DNA of 64,000 nucleotides from Mermis nigrescens. Lineage: Eukaryota; Nematoda; Enoplea; Mermithida; Mermithidae. Shown here piece by piece: positions 15,337 through 26,426 of the stretch (position 1 is its first letter; each line of letters starts with the position of its first letter). The DNA lies in assembly GCA_036768485.1 (NCBI GenBank), contig JAVLUZ010000399.1, forward strand, positions 237,058 through 301,057. Direction: 5' to 3'. Made by a program: the position numbers and the translations under genes. The notes below the pieces were generated by a model. It did no database searches and was not told the DNA's origin. It saw only the letters and a program-made list of their open reading frames with translations.

Positions 15337-16333
15337 TAGAAATGTGCCAGGCCCCGGCCCGGGGCCCAGGCCCCGGCGCCGGGGCCTAAAAAAATAATTA
15401 AAATGCATGCAATGACTGCGAAAAGAGACGTTTTATTAGTCAGAAAGCATGAAAATCGTTATTCGTTTCAAAGCATTAGCAATTTCCTTTAATAATCAAA
15501 GTCTACGCATTTTAAATTAGCACTAAATGTGTCATTTTTAAAGTATTGCATACTCGTTTAAAATCCAGTGACAAATAAGTACGTCAGACAGATCGAATTA
15601 GAATCGAGGTAATAAATTAGGAACAAATTGTGACAAAGAAAAAGTATTCGAATTTTTTGTTGAAACCTTCTGGCTTATAATTTTTTGAAGAATATCTTAA
15701 ATATGTATGATCTGATTTTGAAATCAATTTCAGTAATATATCCTCTCTGATTAAAAGCTGACTGGTGGAGGAGAAATAAAGGGAATCAAAATCGACGAGT
15801 AAACAGATAAGTGTTGTGAAAAACAGAGGAAATGGACCTAAAAGATAGTTTTTTATAGTTTAACGAAACAACTTATTAGTTGCTATTTTGTAGCTTGTAG
15901 AACCTGCTTTCTGAATATATAATTTATTTTAAAATTGCTTCAAAAATCAGGCACGTAGCTGGCCCTCATATTTGGGAGACCAACACTAATTTTGGGGGTC
16001 TAAGCCTAAAAAAGGCCAAAAATAGCACAAAATAACGTGTAAAAAGTCATATTTTTCCGGTTTTTTATGAATTTTTGGGGGGGGGGGGGTTCGGACCTCC
16101 CATTCCCTCCACAGCTAGGTAATTGTTCAAAATTGATTTAATTAGAATAATTTTCAGTTGCTGTCGCCAAAATGGCGGCGCCAAAACATTCGTAGACCCG
16201 GTATTTAGAAAATCAGACAATTGTTCATTAAGTGGTGCGCCATATTCGCACGACTTGGTATCTCAATGACATGTTTTAATGTAAAACTTCAGGCCCCGGC
16301 CCCGGCAGAAATGGCGGCCCTGGCACATCTCTA
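15337..16333. mobile_element. 997-bp hAT-type non-autonomous element with 8-bp duplication
   Basis: Termini are TAGAAATGTGCCAGGCC on the left and the reverse complement of TAGAGATGTGCCAGGGCC on the right. The octamer CTTTAATT flanks both ends (15329-15336 and 16334-16341), a perfect duplication. Just inside both ends are very GC-rich palindromic blocks (GGCCCCGGCCCGGGGCC and a related CCCCGGCCCCGG). No protein is encoded. It sits in the hAT transposase intron between 14526 and 16463 and carries a nested 178-bp MITE. Confidence 0.85.
15948..16125. mobile_element. 178-bp MITE with CAGGCACGTAGCTGG-type ends
   Basis: The left end CAGGCACGTAGCTGGCCCTC and right end ...CTCCACAGCTAGGTAATTG form imperfect inverted repeats. 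The flanks read TTCAAAAAT on the left and TTCAAAAT on the right, an 8-bp duplication with one extra A. A run of 14 G lies near the right end. A second copy in opposite orientation is at 60051-60219, and a remnant of the right end appears at about 16945-16985. The size of the duplication suggests hAT. Confidence 0.7.
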
Positions 16334-16963
16334 CTTTAATTAAAATAAATTTTTTTATCATTCAAAAGAAACACCTATGTTAATGCATACCATATTCATC
16401 TAATCATTACCCAAATTTTATTTACATGCTAAATAAGCATTAAGCAATAATTTTCCTTATAGAAAGGCGTAGAGAACTTCAGATCTCATGAAGCTTTGGA
16501 TTACCACAAGCTTGCAGTTCATATTGCGAAAAGCTTTAAAGAAGTCTTCCACGGCCAGTCAAATGTTGCAGCGCAGATTTGTGAAAGGAATAGTGAACAG
16601 AGAAAAAAAATCGTGCAATGTAAGGAATACGTCGTATTATTAATCATAGCGGAGTATGATGTACTGCTAATACTTACTTGCAAGATTAAGAGATTTTCAT
16701 TATTATAACATCTCTGTCTGAAGCAATTTATATTAAATGTCAGTGGATTTCTTTTAGCACGTTAAACAAACTAATAAATTTAGATCAACAATGTGATTTT
16801 ATATTCACTAACTTTAATGCCAAATTATGCGCTTACCTATGTATTTTTTAGCTATGTTTTTCCTTGAAATGTCAAATTTTCAACGATTTGCATCTTATAC
16901 ACATATCTTAACTTATATATCATTCACTTTCAAGTTTTTAAGGGGGGTGGGCTAGTCCCCTAT

Positions 16964-17659
16964 CCCTCCCGCAGCTATGTGCCTTATTGAAATACCCTAT
17001 TTTAAGCTAATATCAATAATGATTAGGTCAAGCTCTGAATGGGAAGAATAAAATCCGAGAAATAGAGACCAGTAAATTTAGTCTTTACGTTTTTCAAGCA
17101 AGTCAAGTGAATAATGAGAACACTCAAAATGACGGGTATATGGAATGCATTCATGCGAGAAGATCACATGTTTTTAAAATGTAAGCTATTTTGACTGCAT
17201 TATTTCACTAAATAATATTAACATAGAAATCTAGCCAAGACAGTCAGATTTCGTAGAAAATTTTAAAAAAAAATTATTTTTTCAAGAGGAAAGTCATTAA
17301 TCATGCTCAGAGCACCAGAACGTTTTGCCATTACTGCATAAGTCTCGAAAATAATGCAGTAAATATTTAACCAGCTCAAGATCGTCTAATACTGGGAGAG
17401 GTTTAAACTTTAAATTTTAATTTTGAATACAAATTTCCAAATTTTACATCAGGTTTACACTCCTCTCCCTGAAATCTGGTAGACCCCTCCCCTCCCAAGA
17501 ATCTATTAGACCAATGCCCCTCTTATTCTCACAGTACACATTTCATTTATGTCATTTTTTAATTTCTCATTACCTAATGTAATGTAATAGATGGATCCTT
17601 CAAATTTAATGTTCATGCCATTTTACATCAACAAAGAAAATACCGCTCCAAATTTTTAG
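16964..17659. other. hAT-gene intron, no gene seen
   Basis: This sequence between two transposase exons is A+T-rich with a few C-rich tracts near 17460-17520. I see no insertion with clear termini apart from the CAGCTATGTGCC-type MITE remnant at its left edge. Confidence 0.4.
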
Positions 17660-18093
17660 GTTGAAGTGTATTATAGAACACATAGTGTTCTTGCTACCAA
17701 GCAGGGCCTGCCACTCCGTGGCCATCGAGACTCTGGCCCCATTCTGGAAACTAGTCGTCAAAATGAAGGCAATTTTCGTGAACTACTTCGATTTCAAGCA
17801 TTCGTTAGACATGATAACACTGTCCAAAATGCGCTTCTGAAGTCATTGAGAAATGCTCAATATACGTCTCCAGAGGTGCAAAATGAATTGATTGGCCTAT
17901 GTGGAAAATATTTAAGAGTAGGGCCTTAGGCTGCTTAAGCATGTCGAGCATAACTGCTAATGATATTTTTTATTTTAAGGACAAAATTGTTAAACAGGCT
18001 AATTCGTCGAAATGCTTTGCACTTTTAGCTGATGAGGCGACAGACGTTTCTAATATAGCTACTTTGAGCATTTCGATTCGATATGTAGATAAA

Positions 18094-18689
18094 GTAATTT
18101 TATTCCAGATATTATCAATCATGCAGAGCATAGCAATTCATGGGGTGAAATTTTAAAATGACTTTTTGAGCCAAAAAATGATGGGAACGCAGCAAAAACT
18201 TTCTTTTTGGCGTTTCAGATTATGCTACCTCTTTCTAGAGGACAAAAAATAAAATATTCAAGAAAATTTGAATAGATTGAACGAATGGGCTGACGCAAAA
18301 GCTGGATGGGCTGTCCATTTTGGACAGGATGATTTTGAAAAAACATGGGAAAACAGCGAAAAACAAAGAAAATTGTCTCTTTTGACCCATTTTTAGCCCA
18401 ACTACGGACCAACCAACCTTTGAGAGCTCAGAAGTTGGACGGGTTGAAGCTTTGACGATTGCCCAGGTGTGACACTTTGAGAAAAAGATATCTAAAAGTA
18501 CTTAGAAAAGAACTTTGCCTGCAAAATTTTGAAATAATTCTGGAAACTTCTGAAAACTGGAAACAAATCTGACTAGAGCGAAAATTTTTCTGGGGGTGAA
18601 AAATATTTTTGAGGTGGATACCCCAAACCCCGAGATCATGCATAAAATATTATGTATATTTATATTTCGCGTAATGCTATTGCGTTTAG
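18094..18689. other. hAT-gene intron of about 600 bp, no gene seen
   Basis: The stretch lies between the GTAATT donor at 18094 and the TTTAG acceptor at 18689. It contains only short frames without recognisable composition. It may hold an unclassified insertion, since the surrounding introns are invaded, but I found no inverted repeats or duplications. Confidence 0.4.
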
Positions 18690-18843
18690 AATATTGCTTA
18701 TGAAGATTTCCTTGGATACGTGCAGTTAAAAGACAGCAAAGCGAGACCAATCGCCGAAGCTTTACTAAATTTTCTTAGAGATGCAGGATTGAATCTGAAC
18801 TATTTGTCAGCACAGTGCTATGATGGTGCATCTGTAATGTCAG

Positions 18844-19731
18844 GTGGGTGCAGGCAAGCAAATTATGGTGGTTGAGTGTTATCTTTATTATTAAGCATCA
18901 TAAAATGTCATCATTTTTATACAGGATTAATCTATACATACATTGCTGGTTTTTTCGATAAAGATAAAGATTGTTTTTGTCTGGCTCAAGCTGATTGTCT
19001 TAATATTAAGTTCTGTTCATTGAAAAGATCACAAATGCATAAGAAATCTTCTAGAAATAAAGGTGATCATATTATACAGGAAGTCACTCGTACATCTATA
19101 TAAAACAATCATTATTTTTATATTTTCTGCATATTTCTTTTGACGCACTTTATTCTTTTGTGATATCAGATAATCAGCTAGTCTAATGCTTTACCGATCT
19201 TGAATCTACTAAGTTAAGCAGAAATTGAGTTATATAACTAAAAAACTGATCAAAATATGTCTTTCTATGAAAAAATAACTCATTGAGTAAAGTCACTTTG
19301 TTGAAAAATCAGGACATTGTCACAGTAGCATGAATGGTGGATTTTCTGACGGGGGATATAGAACCTAAACATTTTCATCGCGTCAAAAACACTCTAAAAA
19401 TATGTCTTATTGCTTAAGTAGCGTTTTTGCTTGTTTTTCATAACGCACAATTGTTCCTATGTATGTGTGAAAGAATTGAACAATTCATAAATTCTCAAAA
19501 GTTTTGTATGAAACAGCACAAGATTCCTAAAAACACAGGTGCAGTGCGCTGAAAAAATCCTGGAGAAATCACTCTCCTTTGTTGAACTTACCATTGCTAT
19601 AATTATATTTAATAACAAACTTTAATTCATTTTGATATAATCTAGTTTTAGTATTAATATTTAGCTCTGATTTTGCACTAAATTCTACTGTTTTATTTCG
19701 ACATGTAAGTCTTTTGGTGTAAATTATTTAG
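18844..19731. other. hAT-gene intron, no gene seen
   Basis: The intron begins GTGGGTGCAGG after the exon ending VMSG and closes with TTATTTAG before the HCASHVLDLALN exon. The 75-codon frame at 18876-19103 has no recognisable motif. Confidence 0.4.
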
Positions 19732-19979
19732 GGTGCACAAATGGCGTCCAAGCTTTAATAAGGCAGCAGTACCCTCGTGCAATTTATGTCCACTGCGCCT
19801 CTCATGTTTTAGACTTAGCTTTAAATTCTGCCACGAATGTGCAATATGTAAATTATGTGACTGACAAGATACAGGCTATCACGCTATACTTCTCTAAATC
19901 GCCCAAGCGTGAGTCTCGTCTAATGGAACATATTAGGCAGTCTGGATTTTCCACTCAATTAATCGATTTCTCTCCTATA

Positions 19980-21768
19980 AACAAATAATATCTTAACCAG
20001 TAATTAGTATAAAAAATTTAATGACTCTGCAATGGATCGGCGAGCGGTTTTCATATTTGTTATATCTAGTTGAGCTGCACGGCGTTGCGCCTGGCTGAAC
20101 TTAGGCCTGATAGCTGTATGGGATTGAGATATCTCTTGTATTTTTTTATTTTTCGGGACTTTTGATGTTTTTGGGATGTTTCTAAAAAAATTGTTGGTGA
20201 AAACATATTGTACTTTTTTAAATTTTTTAAAACTGTCTTTTGTCAACCATTTCTTTGATTAAATCCATATTTCTGACGTCATAGAATGGTTCTGAGAATT
20301 CTTTTATCCTAAATCATATTTTTGATGTTATGGGATGTTCTGGAAATTATACCATTAGATGGTTTGGTATGTTCAAAAATTTTGTTTGATCATAACCATA
20401 ATTTTAACGTTTTGGAATATTAAAAAAACTCATTTGGTCCAAAACCATACTTTTGATGTTTTTGGAGGTTTAAAAATTTTTTTGGTCAAAACCAAATTTT
20501 TTTTTAGGGGTGTTTAAAAAATTTTTTTGGTCAAAACCATTTTTTTGATGTTTTGGGATGTTTAAAGATTTTTTCGGTGCAAACCATATTTTTGATGTTT
20601 TGGGACACCTATCATACAGCACAGGATATGTTATACCACTGGGTATGGTATATCACGTCCTATCTTGTAGCATGGGGTATGTTATATCACGTCTCATCTT
20701 GTAACACTGGGTATGTTATATGACGTCCTATCTTATAGCATGAGGCATGTTATATCACGTCCTATTGTATAGCATGGGGTATGTTACATCACGTCCCATT
20801 GTATAGCATTGAGTATGTTGTATGACGTCCTATCTTATAGCGTCGAGTTCAACTTTGTACAATATTCAACTTTGCCTTCATTGTAAACAAATGCAAAAAG
20901 TTGCATATTAAATTAGCCGCTAGAAGCAAAAATATTTGGTTTGTATTTTCGAAAGCCGCATGTTTGCTGCTTTCTTTCGAAAGCCGCATGTTTGCTGCTT
21001 TTGATTGCTTCGCATTAAATTTCACGCGCGCTGGTTTACAAGGTCAAAAATTTTGACTTGGTGCAAGCTCTTTTTCAGTGATTAATCATGTTTATAAGTA
21101 CCCGTACGTGATTTCCTTTCAGCCAGTCTCATACATGTTTTATGATGCCAGATCGTATATTTAAAGTAGCGAATATGGAATCAGCGGTCCCAGAAACCCC
21201 AGGGGCCAAATTTTGGAAGCAACAGTCAATCTGTGCTTCTGCAAAAAGACAAAAACCTAAATTTTACGCTATGCATAGGGTACCTTTGGGCTCCCGTATC
21301 TCAGAAACCAATCCGTGAATTTTCTTCAAATTCTACAATAAGGTCAATCATAAGATGTCCGATAATTGGTGGACACTTTTAAAAAATTTATGCGCTGCAA
21401 TTTGAGATTTTTGCTAAAATACACCTAAAAATCACGTTTTTCTTATGGCAACACATCAGTTTACACTGTAGTGTAAAGTGGTTTACACCAGTCAATAGCG
21501 CATAAAAAGTTGATCTAGGGCGGCTTTAAAATTTTACCCTGCGGCAATTCATAAGCGGCTGGAGCTACCAAAACCTTTTACATAAATCCGTAGTTTCCGG
21601 GTTTCAGGAGTCCGATCGAGCCATTTCAATCAAAAAATTGTAATTAGCGCCCGAGAATACCACATTGAGTGAAAATACAAGTATCATAAAATTATCCAGT
21701 AAAAACTTTTTTGCCTCACAGACACACACACACACACACACACAAGTCGAAATTAATATTATAAAAAA
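19980..21768 (-). mobile_element. Helitron-like element, copy 1 (lacks the 3' terminus)
   Basis: On the minus strand this copy starts near 21763 with TATAATATTAATTTCGACTTG and a (TG)n tract. It passes through conserved blocks (for example ATTTGAAGAAAATTCACGGA), then about seven ~36-bp units (20600-20845) and about six ~48-bp units of the CAAAACATCAAAAATATGGT type (20280-20600), and ends at about 19980 before the terminal hairpin. The break coincides with the truncated end of the hAT gene. An 80-codon frame at its 3' end is also open in copy 2 but is A+T-driven, with no known domain. Confidence 0.65.
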
Positions 21769-21769
21769 A

Positions 21770-22955
21770 GGAAATCACGTACGGGTACTTATAAACATGA
21801 TTAATCACTGAAAAATAGCTTGCACCAGGTCAAAATTTTTGACCTTGTAAACCAGCGCGCATGAAATTTAATGCGAAGCAATCAAAAGCAGCAAACATGC
21901 AGCTTTCGAAAGAAAGCAGCAAACATGCAGCTTTCGAAAATACAAATCCAAATGTTTTTGCTTCTAGCGGCTAATTTAATATGCAACTTTTTGCATTTGT
22001 TTACAATCGAAGGCAAAGTTGAAGATTGTACAAGTTGAACCCGACGCTATAAGATAGGACGTGATACAACTATACTCAATGCTATACAATGGGACGTGAT
22101 GTAACATTCCCCATGCTATACAATAGGACGTGATATAACATGCCTCATGCTATAAGATAGGACGTCATATAACATACCCAGTGCTACAGGATAAGACGTG
22201 ATATAACATACCCCATGCTACAAGATAGGACGTGATATACCATACCCAGTGGTATAACACTATCCTGTGCTGTATGATTGGTGATCCCAAAACATCAAAA
22301 ACATGGTTTGCACCAAAAAATCTTTAAACATCCCAAAACATCAAAAAAATGGTTTTGACCAAAAAAAATTTTTAAACACCTCAAAACATCAAAAATATGG
22401 TTTTGACCAAAAAAAAAATTTTAAACCTCCAAAAACATCAAAAGTATGGTTTTGGACCAAAAAAATTTTCTAATATTCCAAAACGTTAAAAATATGGTTA
22501 TTGATCAAACAAAATTTTTAAAGATCCCAAACCATCTAATGGTATAATTTCCAGAACATCCCAGAACATCAAAAATATGATTTAGGATAAAGAATTCTCA
22601 GAACCATTCTATAATGTCAGAAATATGGATTTAATCAAAGAAATGGTTGACAAAAGACAGTTTTAAAAAATTTAAAAAAATACAATATGTTTTTACCAAC
22701 AATTTTTTTAGAAATATCCCAAAAACATCAAAAGTCCCGAAAAATAAAAAATACAAGAGACATCTCAATCCCATACAGCTATCAGGCCTAAGTTCAGCCA
22801 GGGCAACGCTGGGCAGCTCAGCTAGATATAAAAAATATAAAAACCGCTCACCGATCCATTGCAGAGTCATTCAATTTTTTATACTAATTACTGGTTGAGA
22901 TTTTTTGTTTACAAACACTCTAGCAGATGGGGCAGCGAAGCGCCCCATTTTCTTG
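21770..22955 (+). mobile_element. Helitron-like element, copy 2 (lacks the 5' end), inverted to copy 1
   Basis: Collinear with the 3' two-thirds of the element, it starts abruptly at GGAAATCACGTACGGG, passes the ~36-bp units (about 22035-22270) and ~48-bp units (about 22280-22570), and ends with the hairpin GGGGCAGCGAAGCGCCCC at 22929-22946 followed by TTTTCTTG in place of the expected CTAG. With copy 1 it forms a palindrome with arms of over 1 kb and almost no spacer (centre about 21765). Confidence 0.65.
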
Positions 22956-23650
22956 TCCTATATTAAAATTATGTAATAATTTTTATGACGTTTAGGCAGA
23001 AATATGAATGATTGAATTTTTTCGATAAAGTGGAAAGTAAAAGATAAATCACCTGGAATTTTATGACGAATAATAGAATATTGGGCCGTTGAATCAAGGG
23101 CTGGGACGTTGAATCAAGGGCTGGGACGTAATCAAGGGCTGGGACGTTGAATCAAGGGCTGGACCGTTGAATCATGAGCTGGACCATCCACCAAACCAAA
23201 CCTCTGCCTGCAGTATAATGCACTTCAAGGCAGGTAAAATGCTCATTTTATCTACACGAAAATTAAACAAAAAATAACATTGAATTAGCGAGGCGATACG
23301 CAGCTGTACAAGGCAAAGACGACCAACCAACTATCTATCATAGGTAGCGCGTTAGCGCTGTACCTATAATATACTTGGATACCCCAGTAGTATACCCTGG
23401 CCCCCTAGATCCCTATCTTATAGCGTGTGTTAGTGATATAAGATAGGCGATGATGTCATAATCTGCTCCCTGAGAAAAAAGCCAGGGGCAAAGGGCGGGA
23501 CATGCCCGAGCACGCCTAAGGAGCCATCCGGGGTCAGCCAGAAGGGTCAGGGGCGCCGATCATTGGGAGGGGGATGAAATCTCCTAGGGAGAATTTTCCC
23601 ATGGGTAAAAATCTGAGGGGGGTTTACCTCAAGAGCTAGTATTATTAATT
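22956..23650. other. Interval with a 20-bp minisatellite and an R1-type end
   Basis: The segment 22965-23080 resembles 11465-11560 of R1 copy B. A GTTGAATCAAGGGCTGGGAC minisatellite of about six units occupies 23085-23195. At about 23340-23400, TAGCGCGTTAGCGCTGTACC followed by TATAATATACTTGG is the reverse complement of the R1 3' end. No gene is visible. Confidence 0.55.
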
Positions 23651-25432
23651 TCGAAAATAATATTAATTTCGAGTTGTGTGTGTGTGTCTGTGAGGCAAAA
23701 AAGTTTTTACTGGATAATTTTGTGATACTCATATTTTTCACTCAATGGGTATTCTCGGGCGCTAATTACAATTTTTTGATTAAAATGGCTCAATCGGACT
23801 CCTGGAACCCGGAAACTACGGATTGATGTAAAAGGTTTTGGTAGCTCTAGCCGCTTATGCAATTGCCGCAGGGTAAAATTTTAAAGCCATCCTAGATCAA
23901 CTTTTTATGCGCTATCGACTGGTGTGAACGACTTTACACTACAGTGTAAAGTGATGTGATGTCTTAAGAAAAACGTGATTTACAAGTGTATTTTATCAAA
24001 TATCTAAAATTGCAGCGAATAAATTTTTTAAAACATTTCACCAATTATTGGATATCTTATGACTGACCTTACTGTAGAATTTGAAGAAAATTCACGGATT
24101 GGTTTCTGATATACGGGAGCTTAAAGGTACCCTATGCATAGCGTAAAATTTAGGTTTTTGTCTTTTTGCAGAAGCACAGATTGACTGTTGCTTCCAAAAT
24201 TTGGCCTCTGGGGTTTCTGGGACCGCTGATTCCATATTCGCTACTTTAAATATACGATCTGGCATCATAAAACATGTATGAGACGGGCTGAAAGGAAATC
24301 ACGTACGGGTGCTTATACACATGATTAATCACTGAAAAAGAGCTTGCATCAAGTCAAAAGTTTAGACCTTGTAAACCAGCGCGCGTGAAATTTAATGCAG
24401 AAGCAATCAGAAAGCAGCAAACATGCGGCTTTCGAAAGAAAGCAGCAAACACGCGGCTTTCGGAAATACAAATCCAAATGTTTTTGCTTCTAGCGGCTAA
24501 TTTAATATGCAACTTTTTGCATTTGTTTACAATGAGGGCAAAGTTGAACATTGGACAAAGTTAGAACCCGACGCTATAAGATAGGACGTGATACAACATA
24601 CTCAATGCTATACAATAGGTCGTGATGTAACATACCCCATGCTATACAATAGGACGTGATATAACATGCCCCATGCTATAAGATAGGACGTGATATAACA
24701 TACCCAGTGTTACAGGATAGGACGTGATATAATATACCCCATGCTACAAGATAGGACGTGATATACCATACCCAGTGCTATAACATATCCTGTGCTGTAA
24801 GATTATTGTCCCAAAACATCAAAAATATGGTTTTGACCAAAAAAATTTTTTAAACACCCCAGAACATCAAAAATATGGTTTTGACCAAAAAAAATTGTTA
24901 AACCTCCAAAAACATCAAAAGTATGGTTTTGTACCAAAAAGTTTTTTTAATGTTCCAAAACGCTAAAAATATGGTTATGATCAAACAAAATTTTTAAACA
25001 TCCCAAACCATCTAAGTGTATAATTTCCAGAACATCCCAGAACATCAAAAATATGATATAGGATAAAGAATTCTCAGAACCATTCTATAACGTCAGAAAT
25101 ATGGATTTAATCAAAGAAATGGTTGACAAAAGACAGTTTTAAAAAATTTAAAAAATCCAATATGTTTTTACCAACAATTTTTTTAGAAATATCCCAAAAA
25201 CATCAAAAGTCCCGAAAAATAAAAAATACAAGAGACATCACAATCCCATACAGCTATCATGCCTAAGTTCAGCCAGGGCAACGCCAGGCAGCTCAGCTAG
25301 ATATAAAAATATAAAAACGTCGCCGATCCATTGCAGAAGTCATTCAATTTTTATATACTAATTAATGGTTAGAATATTATTTGTTTACAAACACTCTAGC
25401 AGATGGGGCAGCGAAGCGCCCCATTTTGCTAG
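23651..25432 (+). mobile_element. Helitron-like element, copy 3 (most complete)
   Basis: The 1782-bp copy begins TCGAAAATAATATTAATTTC (a diverged form of the TCTATAATATTAATTTC 5' end) and contains a (TG)n tract, the shared body, ~36-bp units (24570-24800) and ~48-bp units (24810-25050). It ends GGGGCAGCGAAGCGCCCC, ATTTTG, CTAG, followed by T. The TC start, the hairpin a few bases from the end, the CTAG terminus and the T after it are the diagnostic signs of Helitrons. No Rep/helicase is present, so it would need an enzyme supplied in trans. Confidence 0.7.
25405..25432 (+). other. Helitron-type 3' terminus (hairpin plus CTAG)
   Basis: The stem GGGGC/GCCCC with inner GC/GC pairs (one bulged A, loop GAA) spans 25405-25422. 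Six bases later comes CTAG (25429-25432), then T. The same hairpin recurs at 22929-22946 without an intact CTAG. Confidence 0.75.
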
Positions 25433-25679
25433 TTATTTATTAAAGACGAGTCAAAAACCTCTGAAATACGAAAAATTTGATCAAAAAAATGCTATACGGA
25501 ATTATCTATCGGCATTAGTAAATAGATGTAGGTATAATTCAAAGTTCACCTCTTTTATACCTCAACAAACACTGGCTGTAGTAAGTTTAAAAGGTCAGAT
25601 TCGTTATTCTGAGCTTACAGAGAACATTTTAAAAAAAAATTCATCATCCACGACGCTCTGGGCGCAAAAATGCTTCTCG

Positions 25680-26365
25680 GTGTAAACTTTACACTTGTGC
25701 TAATACCGCAATATTGGGTGTATAAAACAAAATAAACTGGGATCTGTAACGCTAAGGTCAGGGCACCTCTTAAGCATAATTAGCATGTTCCGCCTACTTA
25801 GCGTAGTAGTTGAAGAGATATCGTTTTTCGTCTCGAACCCTTTACACTAGAACGATCACAGATCCAAGAAATATTGCCTTATAAGAAAGAAAAAAGATCG
25901 ATTTGAGATTTTGCAACCCTCTACATTATAGAACCGATTGGACTGCACAGAAACCAAAATTGAGTTAGATAAGCTGAAGGACACGCAAAGAGTAAAAAAC
26001 ACGTATACTTTACACTTTTGTGCAACAACCATTGAGCGTAAAGTAATTTTAAGGTCAGATTCGTAATCTACAGCAGGGGGCAACATTTTTAAACAAACAT
26101 CGGCCCTCCGCAAATTATTTGATTTTTGCTTAACACTTTACACGCTGATTGCTAACTCAGTATTGAGTGTAAACAAAAGAAAAAAACATGGGCATCAAAT
26201 TTTTTAGGCTATCCATCAATTGAAAAAACCGCACCTCCCAGGTGTGCCGTTGTTGCTGTGAGGGGGGACACAAATTTCGCACTCGCTGTGATGAACATAT
26301 AAGAGAAAAGGGATGGCCGAGTATATTACAGGTGGCGCTATCGCGCTACCTATGATAATAAGTTT
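25680..26365 (+). repeat. R1 repeat family, copy D (3' part)
   Basis: It carries GTGTAAACTTTACAC-type motifs and ends with the R1 3' signature: an AAAAAACCGCACCTCCCAGG-type segment, then GTATATTACAGGTGGCGCTA and CGCGCTACCTATGATAATA at about 26320-26360. Copy C starts about 60 bp further on, so the two copies are almost in tandem. Confidence 0.55.
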
Positions 26366-26426
26366 AACGTATGTATTCATTAACTTGCCGGTCTTTTCCA
26401 TTCAAACCTCAGTGCCATTTCCGATT

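Larger units (their letters stand above)
12848..19980 (+). mobile_element. hAT superfamily element, 3'-truncated, multiply invaded
   Basis: The left end CAGAGGCGTAGCCAGGGGGA is of the type that starts many animal hAT elements of the DUF4371/ZMYM1-like class, and it is followed by the decayed transposase gene. The right end is missing: recognisable coding stops at about 19980, where the sequence changes abruptly into an inverted Helitron-like copy that lacks its own hairpin. The flanking octamer at 12840-12847 therefore has no partner to test as a duplication. Within it sit a Merlin-like element (13232-14081), a ~215-bp MITE (14582-14799) and a 997-bp hAT-type element (15337-16333) carrying a nested 178-bp MITE. 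Confidence 0.65.
13076..19987 (+). pseudogene. hAT transposase relic (DUF4371 / ZMYM1-like class), multi-exon
   Basis: Exons read by eye are a short first exon from the ATG at 13076 (MPKRQLCLTDVFSK, then a GT donor); a second exon split by the Merlin insertion, resuming after 14082 with an acidic segment; 14243-14526 (zinc-binding TTF-type region containing WLSYSEKMEGAFCKFC); 16463-16619; 17660-18093 (GLPLRGHRD motif, then LADEATDVSN with the first catalytic Asp); 18690-18843 (CYDGASVMSG, second Asp region); and 19732-19987 (HCASHVLDLALNSA). Most borders have GT/AG. There is a frameshift near 17900-17935 and a phase error at the 16619/17660 junction. The third catalytic residue and the C-terminal dimerisation domain are absent because the gene is cut at 19980. 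It is inactive. Confidence 0.8.

Noticed and set aside
20004..20246. 80-codon frame beginning MTKDSFKKFKK, also open at 22647-22898
   Set aside because: The two frames are alike because the DNA is an inverted duplicate. Composition is A+T-driven, the C-terminal halves diverge by frameshift, and no domain is recognised.
20600..20845. Regularly spaced ~36-bp repeats that look superficially like a CRISPR array
   Set aside because: The units are contiguous and degenerate, with no distinct spacers, the context is eukaryotic, and the same units recur in each Helitron-like copy.
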